The translations under genes and the position numbers were made by a program. The notes below the pieces were generated by a model. That model searched no databases. It was not told where the DNA came from and saw only the letters and a program-made list of their open reading frames with translations. Positions 1 to 8,286 of a DNA stretch of 25,996 nt are shown piece by piece. Source of the DNA: Anaerolineae bacterium (lineage in GTDB: Bacteria > Chloroflexota > Anaerolineae > 4572-78 > J111); the NCBI GenBank assembly GCA_023382535.1, contig JAHDWA010000100.1, positions 1-25,996 on the forward strand, written 5' to 3'. The stretch's first letter is position 1, and each line of letters starts with the position of its first letter.

Positions 1-97
1 CGTTCCTTGCTGTCACCCTGGGACGTTGTCATTATTTTGGGCAAAACTTAGGTAGATAGTTACGAACCGATCAAATTGGAATAGGAAAACAAACGGT

Positions 98-2437
98 ATG
101 GATAAACGTCTCAGTATAGACCGCTCCAAGTCTGTCGTCCTGCTCGCCGCGGCCCTGGTGATGACCGTCACCTGGGCAGTAGGCGCAACCGGCTGGACGG
201 AGGGCCTCAATATTGTCACTTTTGTCGGCCTGGGTTCAGTTATCGTCGGGCTGATGCTGGCCCGCAGCCTTTTGCCGGGTGTTATCGCCCATATTTTTAG
301 CGTTATTATCGGCGTCTCCTGGTCGTTCTGGGTTACCAGCCGGCTGTTACCGGCTCATTACACCTGGCTGGAACGCTGGCAAAATCTGGTCTTTCGCCTG
401 GACTACTGGTACAACCAGGCCATCCAGGGCGGCACCAGCTACGACAACATGATGTTCATCCTGCAGATGGGCGTCATCGTGTGGGGTATGGGCTACCTGA
501 CCCTCTGGTTCCTGTTCCGGTCGGGCCGAGTCTGGCAGGCCATTGTGCCGGGCGGCCTGGTGCTGCTCATCAATCTCTACTATGCCCCCAACGACATCAC
601 CTTCTGGTTTCTAATTTTTATCCTGCTGTCGCTGCTGCTGGCGATTCGCTTCAACCTGTTCAAGCAAGAAGCCCAGTGGCGGGCCGAGGGTGTCTTCTTC
701 CGGCCCGACATCAGCTTTGACTTCCTGCGGGATGGCTTTATCTTCTCGGCCCTGGTTATCGCCCTGGCCTGGCTGATGCCGCCTATTGCCAGCGCCCGCT
801 CCTTAGGGCTGCTGGACGAATTTCAAGGTTCCTGGAGTGAGGTTCAGGGCGAGTGGAATCGTCTCTTTGCCGATTTGAATTACAAGGATACGGGCTTTGT
901 AGACGGCTTTGGGACGTCGCTCAACCTGGGCGGACCGCGCCGCTTGACCAATGAGCCGGTGATGAACGTCAAAATTGAAGGGCCAGGTCGTTATTGGCGG
1001 GCCACCGTGTATGACGAATACAGCGGCTATGGCTGGCGTAACAACGACTCCGACAGCGCGGGCTTTGGTCCCGGCGACACTTTATCACTGCCTCTCTTTG
1101 AGGCCCGCGTACCGGTGACCCAAACTTACACCTTCTACCGCGACCAGGCAACCGTGCTTTATGCTATGGGCCAGGTCGTTGGTCTTGATCGCACAGCCAA
1201 AGTTACCTTCAATGCCCTCTCCAGCCAACAAGTGGTGCAGGTGGACCGGCCTATCTGGCCTGATAATGGCGAACCCTGGGTAGAGGATATTACCTACATC
1301 CGCAGCAATACCGCCGTAGACAGCGGCGAAAGTTATCAGGTCGTCTCGGCAGCCAGCCAGGCCAGCATTAGCCAGCTCCAGGCGGCGGGTACTGCTTACC
1401 CTGACTGGGTTACAGCTCGTTACCTGCAACTGCCGAATACTGTCACCGAACGTACCCGCAGCCTGGCCCACGAACTGGCCGCCCCCTATGACAACGCTTT
1501 TGACAAAGCCCGGGCCATCGAAACCTACCTGCGCCGCGAAATTAAATACAACGAAAAACTGGCCGCTCCACCCCCCGGTGTTGACCGGGTAGATTACATC
1601 GTTTTCGAAACCAAAGAAGCCTATTGTGACTACTACGCCTCGGCCATGATTGTGATGCTGCGCTCCCTGGGTATCCCGGCTCGTTTTGCCGTCGGTTTTG
1701 CTCGGGGCACCTTTGACGCGGAGCTGAATGCCTATCATGTGGTCAATGCCGATGCCCACTCCTGGGTCGAAGTTTACTTCCCCGGCTACGGCTGGATCGA
1801 GTTTGAACCCACTGCGTCCCAACCCGGCATTGTCCGTCCGGTTGAGCCGGCTGACACAGCCGGCGGGCCATTTTCACCTTCTCCCCTGGATGGCATGCCC
1901 GGCTCGCGAGAAATGCCGGAACGGCCAAACGAGAACCTGCTGGAACAAAGCGCAGATGTCTCCTCGCTGCCTTTTACCATCAATATTCCCTGGGTCGGCG
2001 CTCAGATTAGCATTTCCCGATCAGTTATAAATTGGGGCAGCATAACCCTTGGGGTGCTCCTACTGGCAGTACTGGCGACAGGGGCACTGTGGTGGCAGCG
2101 CCAAATGAAACCTGCGGGGGATTTTCTCAAACTTTATGAGCGTATGGTCCAACTCGCCGCCTGGATGGGTGCTGCGGTCCGTCCCTGGCAAACACCGTAC
2201 GAACATGCCGCGCTGTTGCAGCGCCGGCTGCCCAGCCGCCAGCAAGAAATCGAGCTGATTACGGATGGTTACGTTCAGCAGCTCTTTAGCCCGGCCCCTG
2301 TCTCAAGGCCGGAAAGGGGGGCCAACGCCGCCACGACGATGGTTTATGAAAGCGATCTCGCCTGGCGTCGTCTCCACCCGGAAATGGTCAAAGCCGTGTT
2401 CAAGCGACATCTGCCAAGGTGGCTCAATTTCAGGTAA
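98..2437 (+). CDS. TgpA-like membrane transglutaminase-domain protein (paralog 1)
   Basis: This is a 779-residue membrane protein with an extracytoplasmic transglutaminase-like domain. About seven hydrophobic segments lie in residues 10-232. A long soluble region follows, and a further membrane helix sits at about 645-665, ahead of a cytoplasmic tail resembling DUF4129. The papain-like core shows Cys510 in EAYCDYYASAM, His554 in NADAHSWVEVYF, and the third position in GYGWIEFEPT, where Glu570 replaces the usual Asp. The length and layout fit the TgpA family, whose members are usually linked to envelope or peptidoglycan processing; the substrate cannot be deduced here. The ATG at 98 follows AGGAAAA by about ten bases. 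The gene stands alone on the plus strand and converges with the RNase H gene, with only 17 bases between the stops. A paralog with the same architecture lies at 5920-8286 on the other strand. The family call is firm; the biological role is not. Confidence 0.9.
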   Translation: MDKRLSIDRSKSVVLLAAALVMTVTWAVGATGWTEGLNIVTFVGLGSVIVGLMLARSLLPGVIAHIFSVIIGVSWSFWVTSRLLPAHYTWLERWQNLVFRLDYWYNQAIQGGTSYDNMMFILQMGVIVWGMGYLTLWFLFRSGRVWQAIVPGGLVLLINLYYAPNDITFWFLIFILLSLLLAIRFNLFKQEAQWRAEGVFFRPDISFDFLRDGFIFSALVIALAWLMPPIASARSLGLLDEFQGSWSEVQGEWNRLFADLNYKDTGFVDGFGTSLNLGGPRRLTNEPVMNVKIEGPGRYWRATVYDEYSGYGWRNNDSDSAGFGPGDTLSLPLFEARVPVTQTYTFYRDQATVLYAMGQVVGLDRTAKVTFNALSSQQVVQVDRPIWPDNGEPWVEDITYIRSNTAVDSGESYQVVSAASQASISQLQAAGTAYPDWVTARYLQLPNTVTERTRSLAHELAAPYDNAFDKARAIETYLRREIKYNEKLAAPPPGVDRVDYIVFETKEAYCDYYASAMIVMLRSLGIPARFAVGFARGTFDAELNAYHVVNADAHSWVEVYFPGYGWIEFEPTASQPGIVRPVEPADTAGGPFSPSPLDGMPGSREMPERPNENLLEQSADVSSLPFTINIPWVGAQISISRSVINWGSITLGVLLLAVLATGALWWQRQMKPAGDFLKLYERMVQLAAWMGAAVRPWQTPYEHAALLQRRLPSRQQEIELITDGYVQQLFSPAPVSRPERGANAATTMVYESDLAWRRLHPEMVKAVFKRHLPRWLNFR

Positions 2438-2454
2438 CAAGCGACCATCACAGC

Positions 2455-3066
2455 TCACTTTCTCCCAAAGTCAGCCCTGTTCTCGCCCCACGCTTCTGTT
2501 TTCCACTCCAGGATGGCGTTGGGATAGTGGTTATCCTCAAGCCACTGTAAGGCTCGATCCACCCGCGCCCAAACGGCGGCGGTTTGCTGATTTCTGGGCA
2601 ATTTAGAGCGGACCTGCTTCTCCTTCACCCAATTACGGGCAATGCGTGAGTCTGAGTAAATGGGGTTTGATTTGCCTTGCTTTTTTAGCAGCGACAGGGC
2701 ATGCACAATCGCCAGGAACTCACCCAGGTTATTGGTACCGTTGGGAAGAGGGCCGACGTGAAAAATTTCCTCACTGCTTTGTGTCTGCACCCCGCGATAC
2801 TCCAGATTACCCGGACTGCCGTCACAGGCCGCGTCCACCGACCAACTATCGGCAATCACTTCCGGTGGCAAGCTCAGAGACGAGGGTTTGACTCCGATAT
2901 GTTGCTGCCAGCCCTGCTCGAAGGCCATCCTGGCTTCTCTTTCGCTTTCAAAGGATTTATATTTGGCCCCCGGAAATCCATTCACCTCGGCGGCGCATTC
3001 GGCCCAGCTTCGGTAAATGCCCGGTTTTCGGCCTGCCCAAACCACATAAAATTTCGTTTTCGCCAC
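2455..3066 (-). CDS. rnhA: Ribonuclease H with N-terminal viroplasmin-type hybrid-binding domain
   Basis: This enzyme cleaves the RNA strand of RNA-DNA hybrids. The first 55 residues form a caulimovirus-viroplasmin-like hybrid-binding domain (KFYVVWAGRKPGIYRSW, then a YKSF motif). The catalytic domain follows from about residue 70. The five metal-binding and catalytic acids can be placed at Asp78, Glu116, Asp139, Glu195 and Asp199. Their spacing equals that of the characterised Bacillus halodurans enzyme (71, 109, 132, 188, 192), shifted by seven. The C-terminal WGENRADFGRK also matches that subgroup rather than the E. coli type. I chose the GTG at 3066 because it gives the family-typical N-terminus MAKTKFYVVW. 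A TTG at 3102 would add twelve unconserved residues. The gene is convergent with the transglutaminase and is preceded by a 98-base gap containing a 9-bp hairpin at 3122-3147. The protein looks complete and active. Confidence 0.93.
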   Translation of the reverse strand: MAKTKFYVVWAGRKPGIYRSWAECAAEVNGFPGAKYKSFESEREARMAFEQGWQQHIGVKPSSLSLPPEVIADSWSVDAACDGSPGNLEYRGVQTQSSEEIFHVGPLPNGTNNLGEFLAIVHALSLLKKQGKSNPIYSDSRIARNWVKEKQVRSKLPRNQQTAAVWARVDRALQWLEDNHYPNAILEWKTEAWGENRADFGRK

Positions 3067-3164
3067 TTTCAATCCCGTCCAACTCCGTTTTAGGAGTGGC
3101 AATCAAATAAGTTGAACAGCGGTCTCGTTCCCGAACTAACGCGAGACTTAAGTTCCCTGCTACC

Positions 3165-4802
3165 TCAAGGAGATAGATAAGGCAGCACGTACCAGAAAGG
3201 GCTGAGCAGCGTCAACCCGGCCAGGGCGGTAAGGACCGCTACCAGCAGCCAGGAGGCCGGAACCGACCAGCGAGACGCCAGCCAGGCTCGTCCTGTTGCT
3301 AACGCCAGGGCCAGACCTACCAACAGCAGCGCCCATTTGTCTACTTCGCCCTGCCGGAGCGCGGCGAACACCAGCCATCCCAGGGCCAGCGCCAGGCCGC
3401 CGGCCAGCAGCCAGGCCCAGCGCGGCGAGAAGGCGATCTGTAGCCCCGCCGTAAAAAAAACACCCAGCGGAATCAGCGCCGGAAAGAGATAACGCCCCTG
3501 GAACTGCACAAATTCCAGGTTGTACCAGATATAGCCGAGGAACATTAAGCCGATGGTCAGGGCCATCAGGACTAATGCCTGGTAGTGTATAGGACGTCCC
3601 AAAGGGGGGTTTTGCTCTAAAACGTGAAACGTGAAACGTGAAACGTGAGAGGAGGAAGGGCCTTTTTCAAAGGTAAAAATCGTAAATCGCAAATCTGAAA
3701 TCCAAAATCCCATCAGCCCCCCCAAGGCGGCCAGGGTAAGCAAAGTCAAGGCCAGGTAGACTCGCTGGCTCATGGGGACGGCCATCCAGCCGAACTGACC
3801 CCAAAAGCTCTGAAAGGTGACGGTAACAAAGTTATAGAGGTAAGTGGGCCAGCCAACCTGGGCCACGTAGTCAGCCGTACGCAGTTGGCCGACCACCACA
3901 GCCTCGTGCCGGCCCAACCCCAGTAGGTCAAAATTACCATAAATTACAGCATTCCGGATGTACCAGGGTAACGCAATAACCAACGCCAAGCCAAAGATAA
4001 GTCCTGTTTGTTTAATCAGAAGCTGCCAGTTTACCCGGTTCGGATACCTTTTAGTTTGCTGAAACTCAACGCCCCTGGACGGCGATATTCCGTCTACTTC
4101 TCCGCCTCTCCGCCTCCTCGCCGCTTTAACTGCGGCCAACCCTAACGTCACCGCTGTCAACGGAACGGCAATATAGACGGTCGTTTTGGTAATTAAACCC
4201 AGCCCCAAAAGCACGCCCATCGTGATATCACTGCGGGTGGAAGCCCGGCCCTCGATCCCAAAGCGCCGGACTAAGAGCAGCAGCAAGCCAGCCAGAATCA
4301 GTTCGGCCAAGGCATCATTGTTGACAGATGCCAGCATGGCCGCGTGCATCGGCACAAAGGCAACAAAGGCCATGGTACCATAGGCAAGCGCCATCCGGCC
4401 GGGAAAGATTGCTAGGACAATAAAGTAAGCCAGGCCTACAACCCCGGCGCCCAATATCACCGAGAATAAACGCAGAGTCAGAAGGGAACCACCGCTTATC
4501 GTAAAAACGGGGGTCGCCAACAGGTAATACAGCGGCGGCTGGTGGAACTCATAGCAAACGGTGTCCAGTGGGAGTTCGGGTGGAAAGCGCTGTGATTTCA
4601 GGCGTTCCAGGTAAGCTTGGTTGTAACAGCGGCTCACCAATTCTGGAAAGCCGCTCTGGATGGACAGAAAATGTACATAATTGAAGTGGGCTGGTTCATC
4701 GGGAGCCTGCCAGTTGGGCGTCAAGGTCGCAAATAAGACGCCGGCCAGCAGATAAAGCGCCAGGATGACATAAAAGAGGGGGGAGCGCCAACCAGCTACC
4801 AT
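3165..4802 (-). CDS. Multi-pass membrane glycosyltransferase-like protein (GT-C fold, PMT/ArnT or DUF2142 type)
   Basis: This 545-residue protein has roughly 11-13 membrane helices. The first loop carries QAPDEPAHFNYVH, with Asp35-Glu36 typical of the catalytic acidic pair of GT-C enzymes. HQPPLYYLL at 87-95 is typical of the PMT_2/DUF2142 group. Such proteins transfer sugars from polyprenyl-phosphate donors on the outer face of the membrane; donor and acceptor are unknown. The ATG at 4802 follows GGAAGGTG at good spacing. A GTG at 4814 would place the start inside that ribosome-binding site. Two hydrophilic loops look inserted: residues 229-256 and 367-398. The second is encoded by heptamer repeats (3620-3711). 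Neighbours on the same strand are RNase H downstream and the oxidoreductase upstream, with about 100-base gaps, so an operon is possible but not shown. Confidence 0.8.
   Translation of the reverse strand: MVAGWRSPLFYVILALYLLAGVLFATLTPNWQAPDEPAHFNYVHFLSIQSGFPELVSRCYNQAYLERLKSQRFPPELPLDTVCYEFHQPPLYYLLATPVFTISGGSLLTLRLFSVILGAGVVGLAYFIVLAIFPGRMALAYGTMAFVAFVPMHAAMLASVNNDALAELILAGLLLLLVRRFGIEGRASTRSDITMGVLLGLGLITKTTVYIAVPLTAVTLGLAAVKAARRRRGGEVDGISPSRGVEFQQTKRYPNRVNWQLLIKQTGLIFGLALVIALPWYIRNAVIYGNFDLLGLGRHEAVVVGQLRTADYVAQVGWPTYLYNFVTVTFQSFWGQFGWMAVPMSQRVYLALTLLTLAALGGLMGFWISDLRFTIFTFEKGPSSSHVSRFTFHVLEQNPPLGRPIHYQALVLMALTIGLMFLGYIWYNLEFVQFQGRYLFPALIPLGVFFTAGLQIAFSPRWAWLLAGGLALALGWLVFAALRQGEVDKWALLLVGLALALATGRAWLASRWSVPASWLLVAVLTALAGLTLLSPFWYVLPYLSP
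3620..3711. repeat. Two heptamer repeat tracts inside the membrane glycosyltransferase gene
   Basis: Bases 3620-3647 are four exact copies of AAACGTG. Bases 3677-3711 are five in-register heptamers of the form AAATCNN (GT, GC, TG, CA, CC). Both lie within the open frame of the 3165-4802 gene and encode part of a hydrophilic loop between membrane helices. A seven-base unit is not a multiple of three, so the frame survives only through compensating lengths. Confidence 0.9.
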
Positions 4803-4912
4803 CAATCTTTTCACCTTCCTGGAAGATTTTGACTTCTTTCGGCGGTCTTACAGGCAGGTGAGCCTGCCCCAGCGCCGGTGCGATTCGCCCCCGGCAGTTT
4901 GCCGCCAGCGGT

Positions 4913-5761
4913 CTATTCTTGAAGCAGTTTGTGCAGGGCCGAGTGGTCCAGTTCGCCGTCACCCTGGGTCACTAATTCCTCATACCGGGCAACTGCGCTT
5001 TCGAGATGGGGCAGACGGAGGGATGCAGAGTGGGCTAACTCTTGCGCCAGGCGTAAATCTTTCAACTGGGTGGTGGCTTTCCCCCCCGGGGCGTAGGCCC
5101 GATTAATCATCCGGCTGCCATGAATTTGCAGGATTTTGGAATCGGCAAAGCCGCCTTGCAGGGCCTGTTGGAGCAATTGGGGGTCGAGGCCGCTCTTTTC
5201 GGCCAGGGTCAGCGCTTCGGCCACGGCTTCGATGGTTAACCCGACAATCAATTGGTTGATCAGCTTGGCCGTGTGTCCGGCCCCCGGCCCGCCCACCCGG
5301 ACCACATTACTGCCCAGCATTTCCAGAAAAGGCCGGACCCGGGTAAAGTCGGCCACCGTTCCGCCGACCATAATGGCTAGGCTGCCTGCCGCCGCCCCCT
5401 CCGGCCCGCCCGAAACCGGCGCATCCACCCAGCCGACCCCTTTAGCTGCCAACCGCCAGGCGTGCGCCCGGGAGTGGGCCGGGTTGGAAGTGCCCATGTC
5501 CATCACGACGTGGCCAGGAGAGAGATAAGGTTCCAGTTGGGCCAGCACCGCGTCCACCGCCGCCGAATCGGCCAGGGTGAACAGGCAGACCTTGGCCTGG
5601 GCCGCCTCGGCTAAATCCGAGCAAAGAGGAATACCCGCAGTGAGTTCCGCCGGCAGCGGTGAGCGATTCCAGCCGCAGACCTGGTAGCCTGCCGCCAGCA
5701 AGCGCCGCGTTATTGGCCGGCCCATCAACCCCAACCCGCAGACACACACCGATGCATTCAT
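4913..5761 (-). CDS. NAD(P)-dependent oxidoreductase, 3-hydroxyisobutyrate dehydrogenase family
   Basis: This is a 282-residue beta-hydroxyacid dehydrogenase. The N-terminal Rossmann motif is CGLGLMGRPI (residues 8-17). The substrate-binding signature is DAPVSGGPEGAAAGSLA (113-129), and the catalytic lysine motif is GAGHTAKLINQ with Lys166 and Asn169. Members oxidise or reduce small hydroxy acids such as 3-hydroxyisobutyrate, tartronate semialdehyde or succinic semialdehyde; which one applies cannot be told here. The open frame extends upstream to 5917, but the ATG at 5761 places the Rossmann strand immediately at the N-terminus, as in the family, and follows a GGGTGGG-like ribosome-binding site. 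The gene lies on the same strand as the transglutaminase that ends 158 bases upstream. It appears intact. Confidence 0.92.
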   Translation of the reverse strand: MNASVCVCGLGLMGRPITRRLLAAGYQVCGWNRSPLPAELTAGIPLCSDLAEAAQAKVCLFTLADSAAVDAVLAQLEPYLSPGHVVMDMGTSNPAHSRAHAWRLAAKGVGWVDAPVSGGPEGAAAGSLAIMVGGTVADFTRVRPFLEMLGSNVVRVGGPGAGHTAKLINQLIVGLTIEAVAEALTLAEKSGLDPQLLQQALQGGFADSKILQIHGSRMINRAYAPGGKATTQLKDLRLAQELAHSASLRLPHLESAVARYEELVTQGDGELDHSALHKLLQE

Positions 5762-5919
5762 CTTAGCCCACCCTTTCCAGGCCCCCTTCCCTATAAAACA
5801 CCAGGCATCAAGGATCACATTTTTAGGGTGATGGCAGACAGCATCCGGATTTTTTGCCGTGTCCTGCCTGCCGTCTACTGTTGCTGCTATCGTACCCGAA
5901 GCACGACGCTTAGGCAATT

Positions 5920-8286
5920 TTACTCAACAGAAAATAAAGCCCTGAGACGTTCTCTCATTAATCGCACCAGGATCAGCCCCAAACGCCACTGTAACCGCCG
6001 CCAGGTCTGAATAGCCTGATTTTGCTCCGTCTCACCCAGGGTATGAGCGCTGTAGACGGCGTCCACGTACAGGCTGACCAGCCGTTCGATATCAGCCGTA
6101 GTCGTAGCCAGCAGGTCAGCCCAGTGCGACCCGCCAGGCAGAGCGGTGATGCACCCGGCCAGAGCGTCACTGAACTCAAACGGCGTCGCTCCCGCTGCGA
6201 CCGGCAGGGGCAACCGGGAACCGAACCGCTGCAAGCGCCGGTACAGGCGGGCCACCGTCGCTGCCGGGGCCGCCCGTCGCAGCCGCCAGGTATCGGCCGC
6301 TAGCCACGCCGCGCCGCTCAAGGCCAGCCCCGCCGCGCCGCTCAAGGCCAGCCCCCACGCCCAAGGGGCTGAGTTAACCGGGGTTGTGACCGTAAAGGTA
6401 GGTGGAACCGATTCCGGCTCGAACGATGGGGGCAGAAGCGGCACTGTTGGGCGGTCCCGCGGCGGACGAGCGGCTGTCGGCTCAAACTCAATCCAACCAT
6501 AACCGGGAAAATAGACCTCCGGCCAGGCGTGAGCGTTGGCCTCGGTCACCAGGTAACGCGCATGGGCCGGGTCGGGCACGCCGCCGGCGTAGCCGACCAC
6601 CAGCCGGGCGGGCAGTCCGGCAGCGCGCGCCAGCACGACCATCGCCGTCGCATAATAGTCGCAGTAACCGTACCGCAGCTCAAACAGAAAATAATCGGCT
6701 ACATCCCGGTCAGCGGGCGGGGTGGGCAGGTCCAGACTGTAAGGAAAGGTGCGCAGGTAGGCTTCGATGGCCCGCGCCCGGTCATAAGGGGTCGGTACGG
6801 TCGCCGTCAAATCGCGGGCCAGGGCCAGCACCCGCGCCGGAATCGTGTCGGGCAGGGCCAGGTAACGCTGCTGCACCCACGCGGGATAGCGGCTGCCGGC
6901 CTGGCGCAATTGGACTTCGTCTATAAGAGGTGCGGTTGAAACGACACCATACACCGCCGCTTCAACCGTTGCCCCAAAGACATCCCCGGACGCGCGCCAG
7001 GCAACCTCATAGGGTTGATCCGCCGTGACCAATGTTCCGGCCGCGTAAAGCAGTCCCCCCTCATCACCGGCGAGCTGAATTTGCTGGCGCAGGGTCAATG
7101 CTTTTGAGGTCTTGAAAACCTCCAGGGTTTCCGGCTGAACAACTTCACCTGGGTCATAATTAACCGTCTCCGTCCGGCTGGTCAGCCAGCCCCGGCCGGT
7201 ATACCGATCATAGGTAAGACTTCGCCAGTAACGGGCCTGGTTGGCTTCAGGGTTAAACTCATCCGTGCGCACGATCAGTGCGACCTGCTCCGACAGTTCC
7301 GGCCCGGAGCCGAGCAGGTGGTGGCGCGGCAGGCCGCCGGCCCGCACCGTGTCGAAAATTGTCGGCGGGCGAGGTTGGGGCTGCAAACCCAGGGATCGGG
7401 CCACCGGTCCGGCCCCAAGAGGCTGCTCCCAAATCAAACGCTGGGCTGTTTGGGCGACCTGCTGGATTGAAAGAACGGGTGTGATGTGGGCCAGCACGGC
7501 CAGCGCTGTGGCTAACCAGATGACGGTAAAGGTCATCTCGACGCGGACGTCGAGGGCAAAGTCAATCCCGGCTGCCTCCCAGTACCGCTCCCTAGCCGTG
7601 TAGCTCACCACCGCCAGCAGCAGCCAGGCCAGGCCGACCAACAGCAGCAGAAAGGCGAAGTTTCCCGCGCCGTAGGCCATACTGATAACCAGTAGAGCAC
7701 CGGCAGGCAGCAGGCCCAGCAGGGCTTGGTCGTGGCGGCGCACCGTCCAGCCGGCCCAGATGGCCACAGCCCACAGAGCCAGCCCCCATACCAGCGCCAC
7801 TGCCACCGGGTCAAAGACCGGCTCGCCGGTGGTCAGGCCCAGCAGCCAGTCAAACAACCGACCTAGCAGCGTGCTTATCCCGTTCGCGAATTCGACCAGA
7901 GCCAGCCGGAGCGGAGTGATATGGGGCGGGCCATCCACCGGCCAGCGTATCACCTGCCAGGTCACGCTTAGCAGCCGCCCGAATAAGATCAATGCAACCT
8001 CGCTCAGGCGGCCTACCTGCAGCAAAGTGGTACTGACTCCTGCCAGAATGGCGACACTGCCGGCCAGCCAGCCCGGCCAGGATGACGCCGCCAATCGCCA
8101 GCCGATCAGTCCTCCCAGCATAACAAGGAGCAGCAGCAAACCGACATCCAGACTGTGGACCACACTGGCCAGGCCCAAAGCGACGCTGTTCAGGGCGGCC
8201 AGAAGCAGAGCGAGCGCCAGCAGGCGTCCCGGGCTGGGGTCGTTGTCCAACCAGGCTGATAAGCCGAGGAACAGCTTTTGGATCAT
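5920..8286 (-). CDS. TgpA-like membrane transglutaminase-domain protein (paralog 2)
   Basis: This 788-residue protein parallels the 98-2437 product. Hydrophobic helices occupy roughly residues 20-270, followed by a soluble extracytoplasmic domain, a membrane helix near 641-664 and a cytoplasmic tail. The transglutaminase core shows Cys542 in YGYCDYYATAM, His586 in ANAHAWPEVYF and Glu602 in GYGWIEFEPT, so again Glu stands where Asp is usual. The ATG at 8286 overlaps the stop of the upstream DUF58 gene as ATGA, which indicates translational coupling and fixes the start. A perfect 24-base tandem duplication (6308-6355) adds eight residues to the last membrane helix. DUF58 plus TgpA is a frequent pairing, usually with a MoxR ATPase, thought to act at the cell envelope. 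The reaction and substrate remain unknown. Confidence 0.9.
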   Translation of the reverse strand: MIQKLFLGLSAWLDNDPSPGRLLALALLLAALNSVALGLASVVHSLDVGLLLLLVMLGGLIGWRLAASSWPGWLAGSVAILAGVSTTLLQVGRLSEVALILFGRLLSVTWQVIRWPVDGPPHITPLRLALVEFANGISTLLGRLFDWLLGLTTGEPVFDPVAVALVWGLALWAVAIWAGWTVRRHDQALLGLLPAGALLVISMAYGAGNFAFLLLLVGLAWLLLAVVSYTARERYWEAAGIDFALDVRVEMTFTVIWLATALAVLAHITPVLSIQQVAQTAQRLIWEQPLGAGPVARSLGLQPQPRPPTIFDTVRAGGLPRHHLLGSGPELSEQVALIVRTDEFNPEANQARYWRSLTYDRYTGRGWLTSRTETVNYDPGEVVQPETLEVFKTSKALTLRQQIQLAGDEGGLLYAAGTLVTADQPYEVAWRASGDVFGATVEAAVYGVVSTAPLIDEVQLRQAGSRYPAWVQQRYLALPDTIPARVLALARDLTATVPTPYDRARAIEAYLRTFPYSLDLPTPPADRDVADYFLFELRYGYCDYYATAMVVLARAAGLPARLVVGYAGGVPDPAHARYLVTEANAHAWPEVYFPGYGWIEFEPTAARPPRDRPTVPLLPPSFEPESVPPTFTVTTPVNSAPWAWGLALSGAAGLALSGAAWLAADTWRLRRAAPAATVARLYRRLQRFGSRLPLPVAAGATPFEFSDALAGCITALPGGSHWADLLATTTADIERLVSLYVDAVYSAHTLGETEQNQAIQTWRRLQWRLGLILVRLMRERLRALFSVE
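6308..6355. repeat. Perfect 24-bp tandem duplication in a transmembrane coding segment
   Basis: Two identical adjacent 24-base units (6308-6331 and 6332-6355) encode the repeated peptide LALSGAAG/LALSGAAW on the minus strand. They fall in the C-terminal membrane helix of the second transglutaminase. Perfect identity suggests a recent in-frame slippage duplication. Confidence 0.95.

Noticed and set aside
26..54. TTGTCA with a downstream TAGGTA as promoter of the first gene
   Set aside because: The -10 is poor and nothing else supports it.
1085..1822. A 245-codon minus-strand frame opposite the first transglutaminase
   Set aside because: The translation is Gly/Val-rich low complexity; the plus strand encodes the catalytic Cys and His motifs in the same stretch.
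3122..3147. Hairpin between the RNase H and glycosyltransferase genes as a terminator
   Set aside because: The 9-bp stem has a bulge and no T tract follows on either strand.
5762..5917. N-terminal extension of the oxidoreductase to 5917
   Set aside because: The extra 52 residues precede the Rossmann strand without family precedent, and a ribosome-binding site precedes the ATG at 5761.
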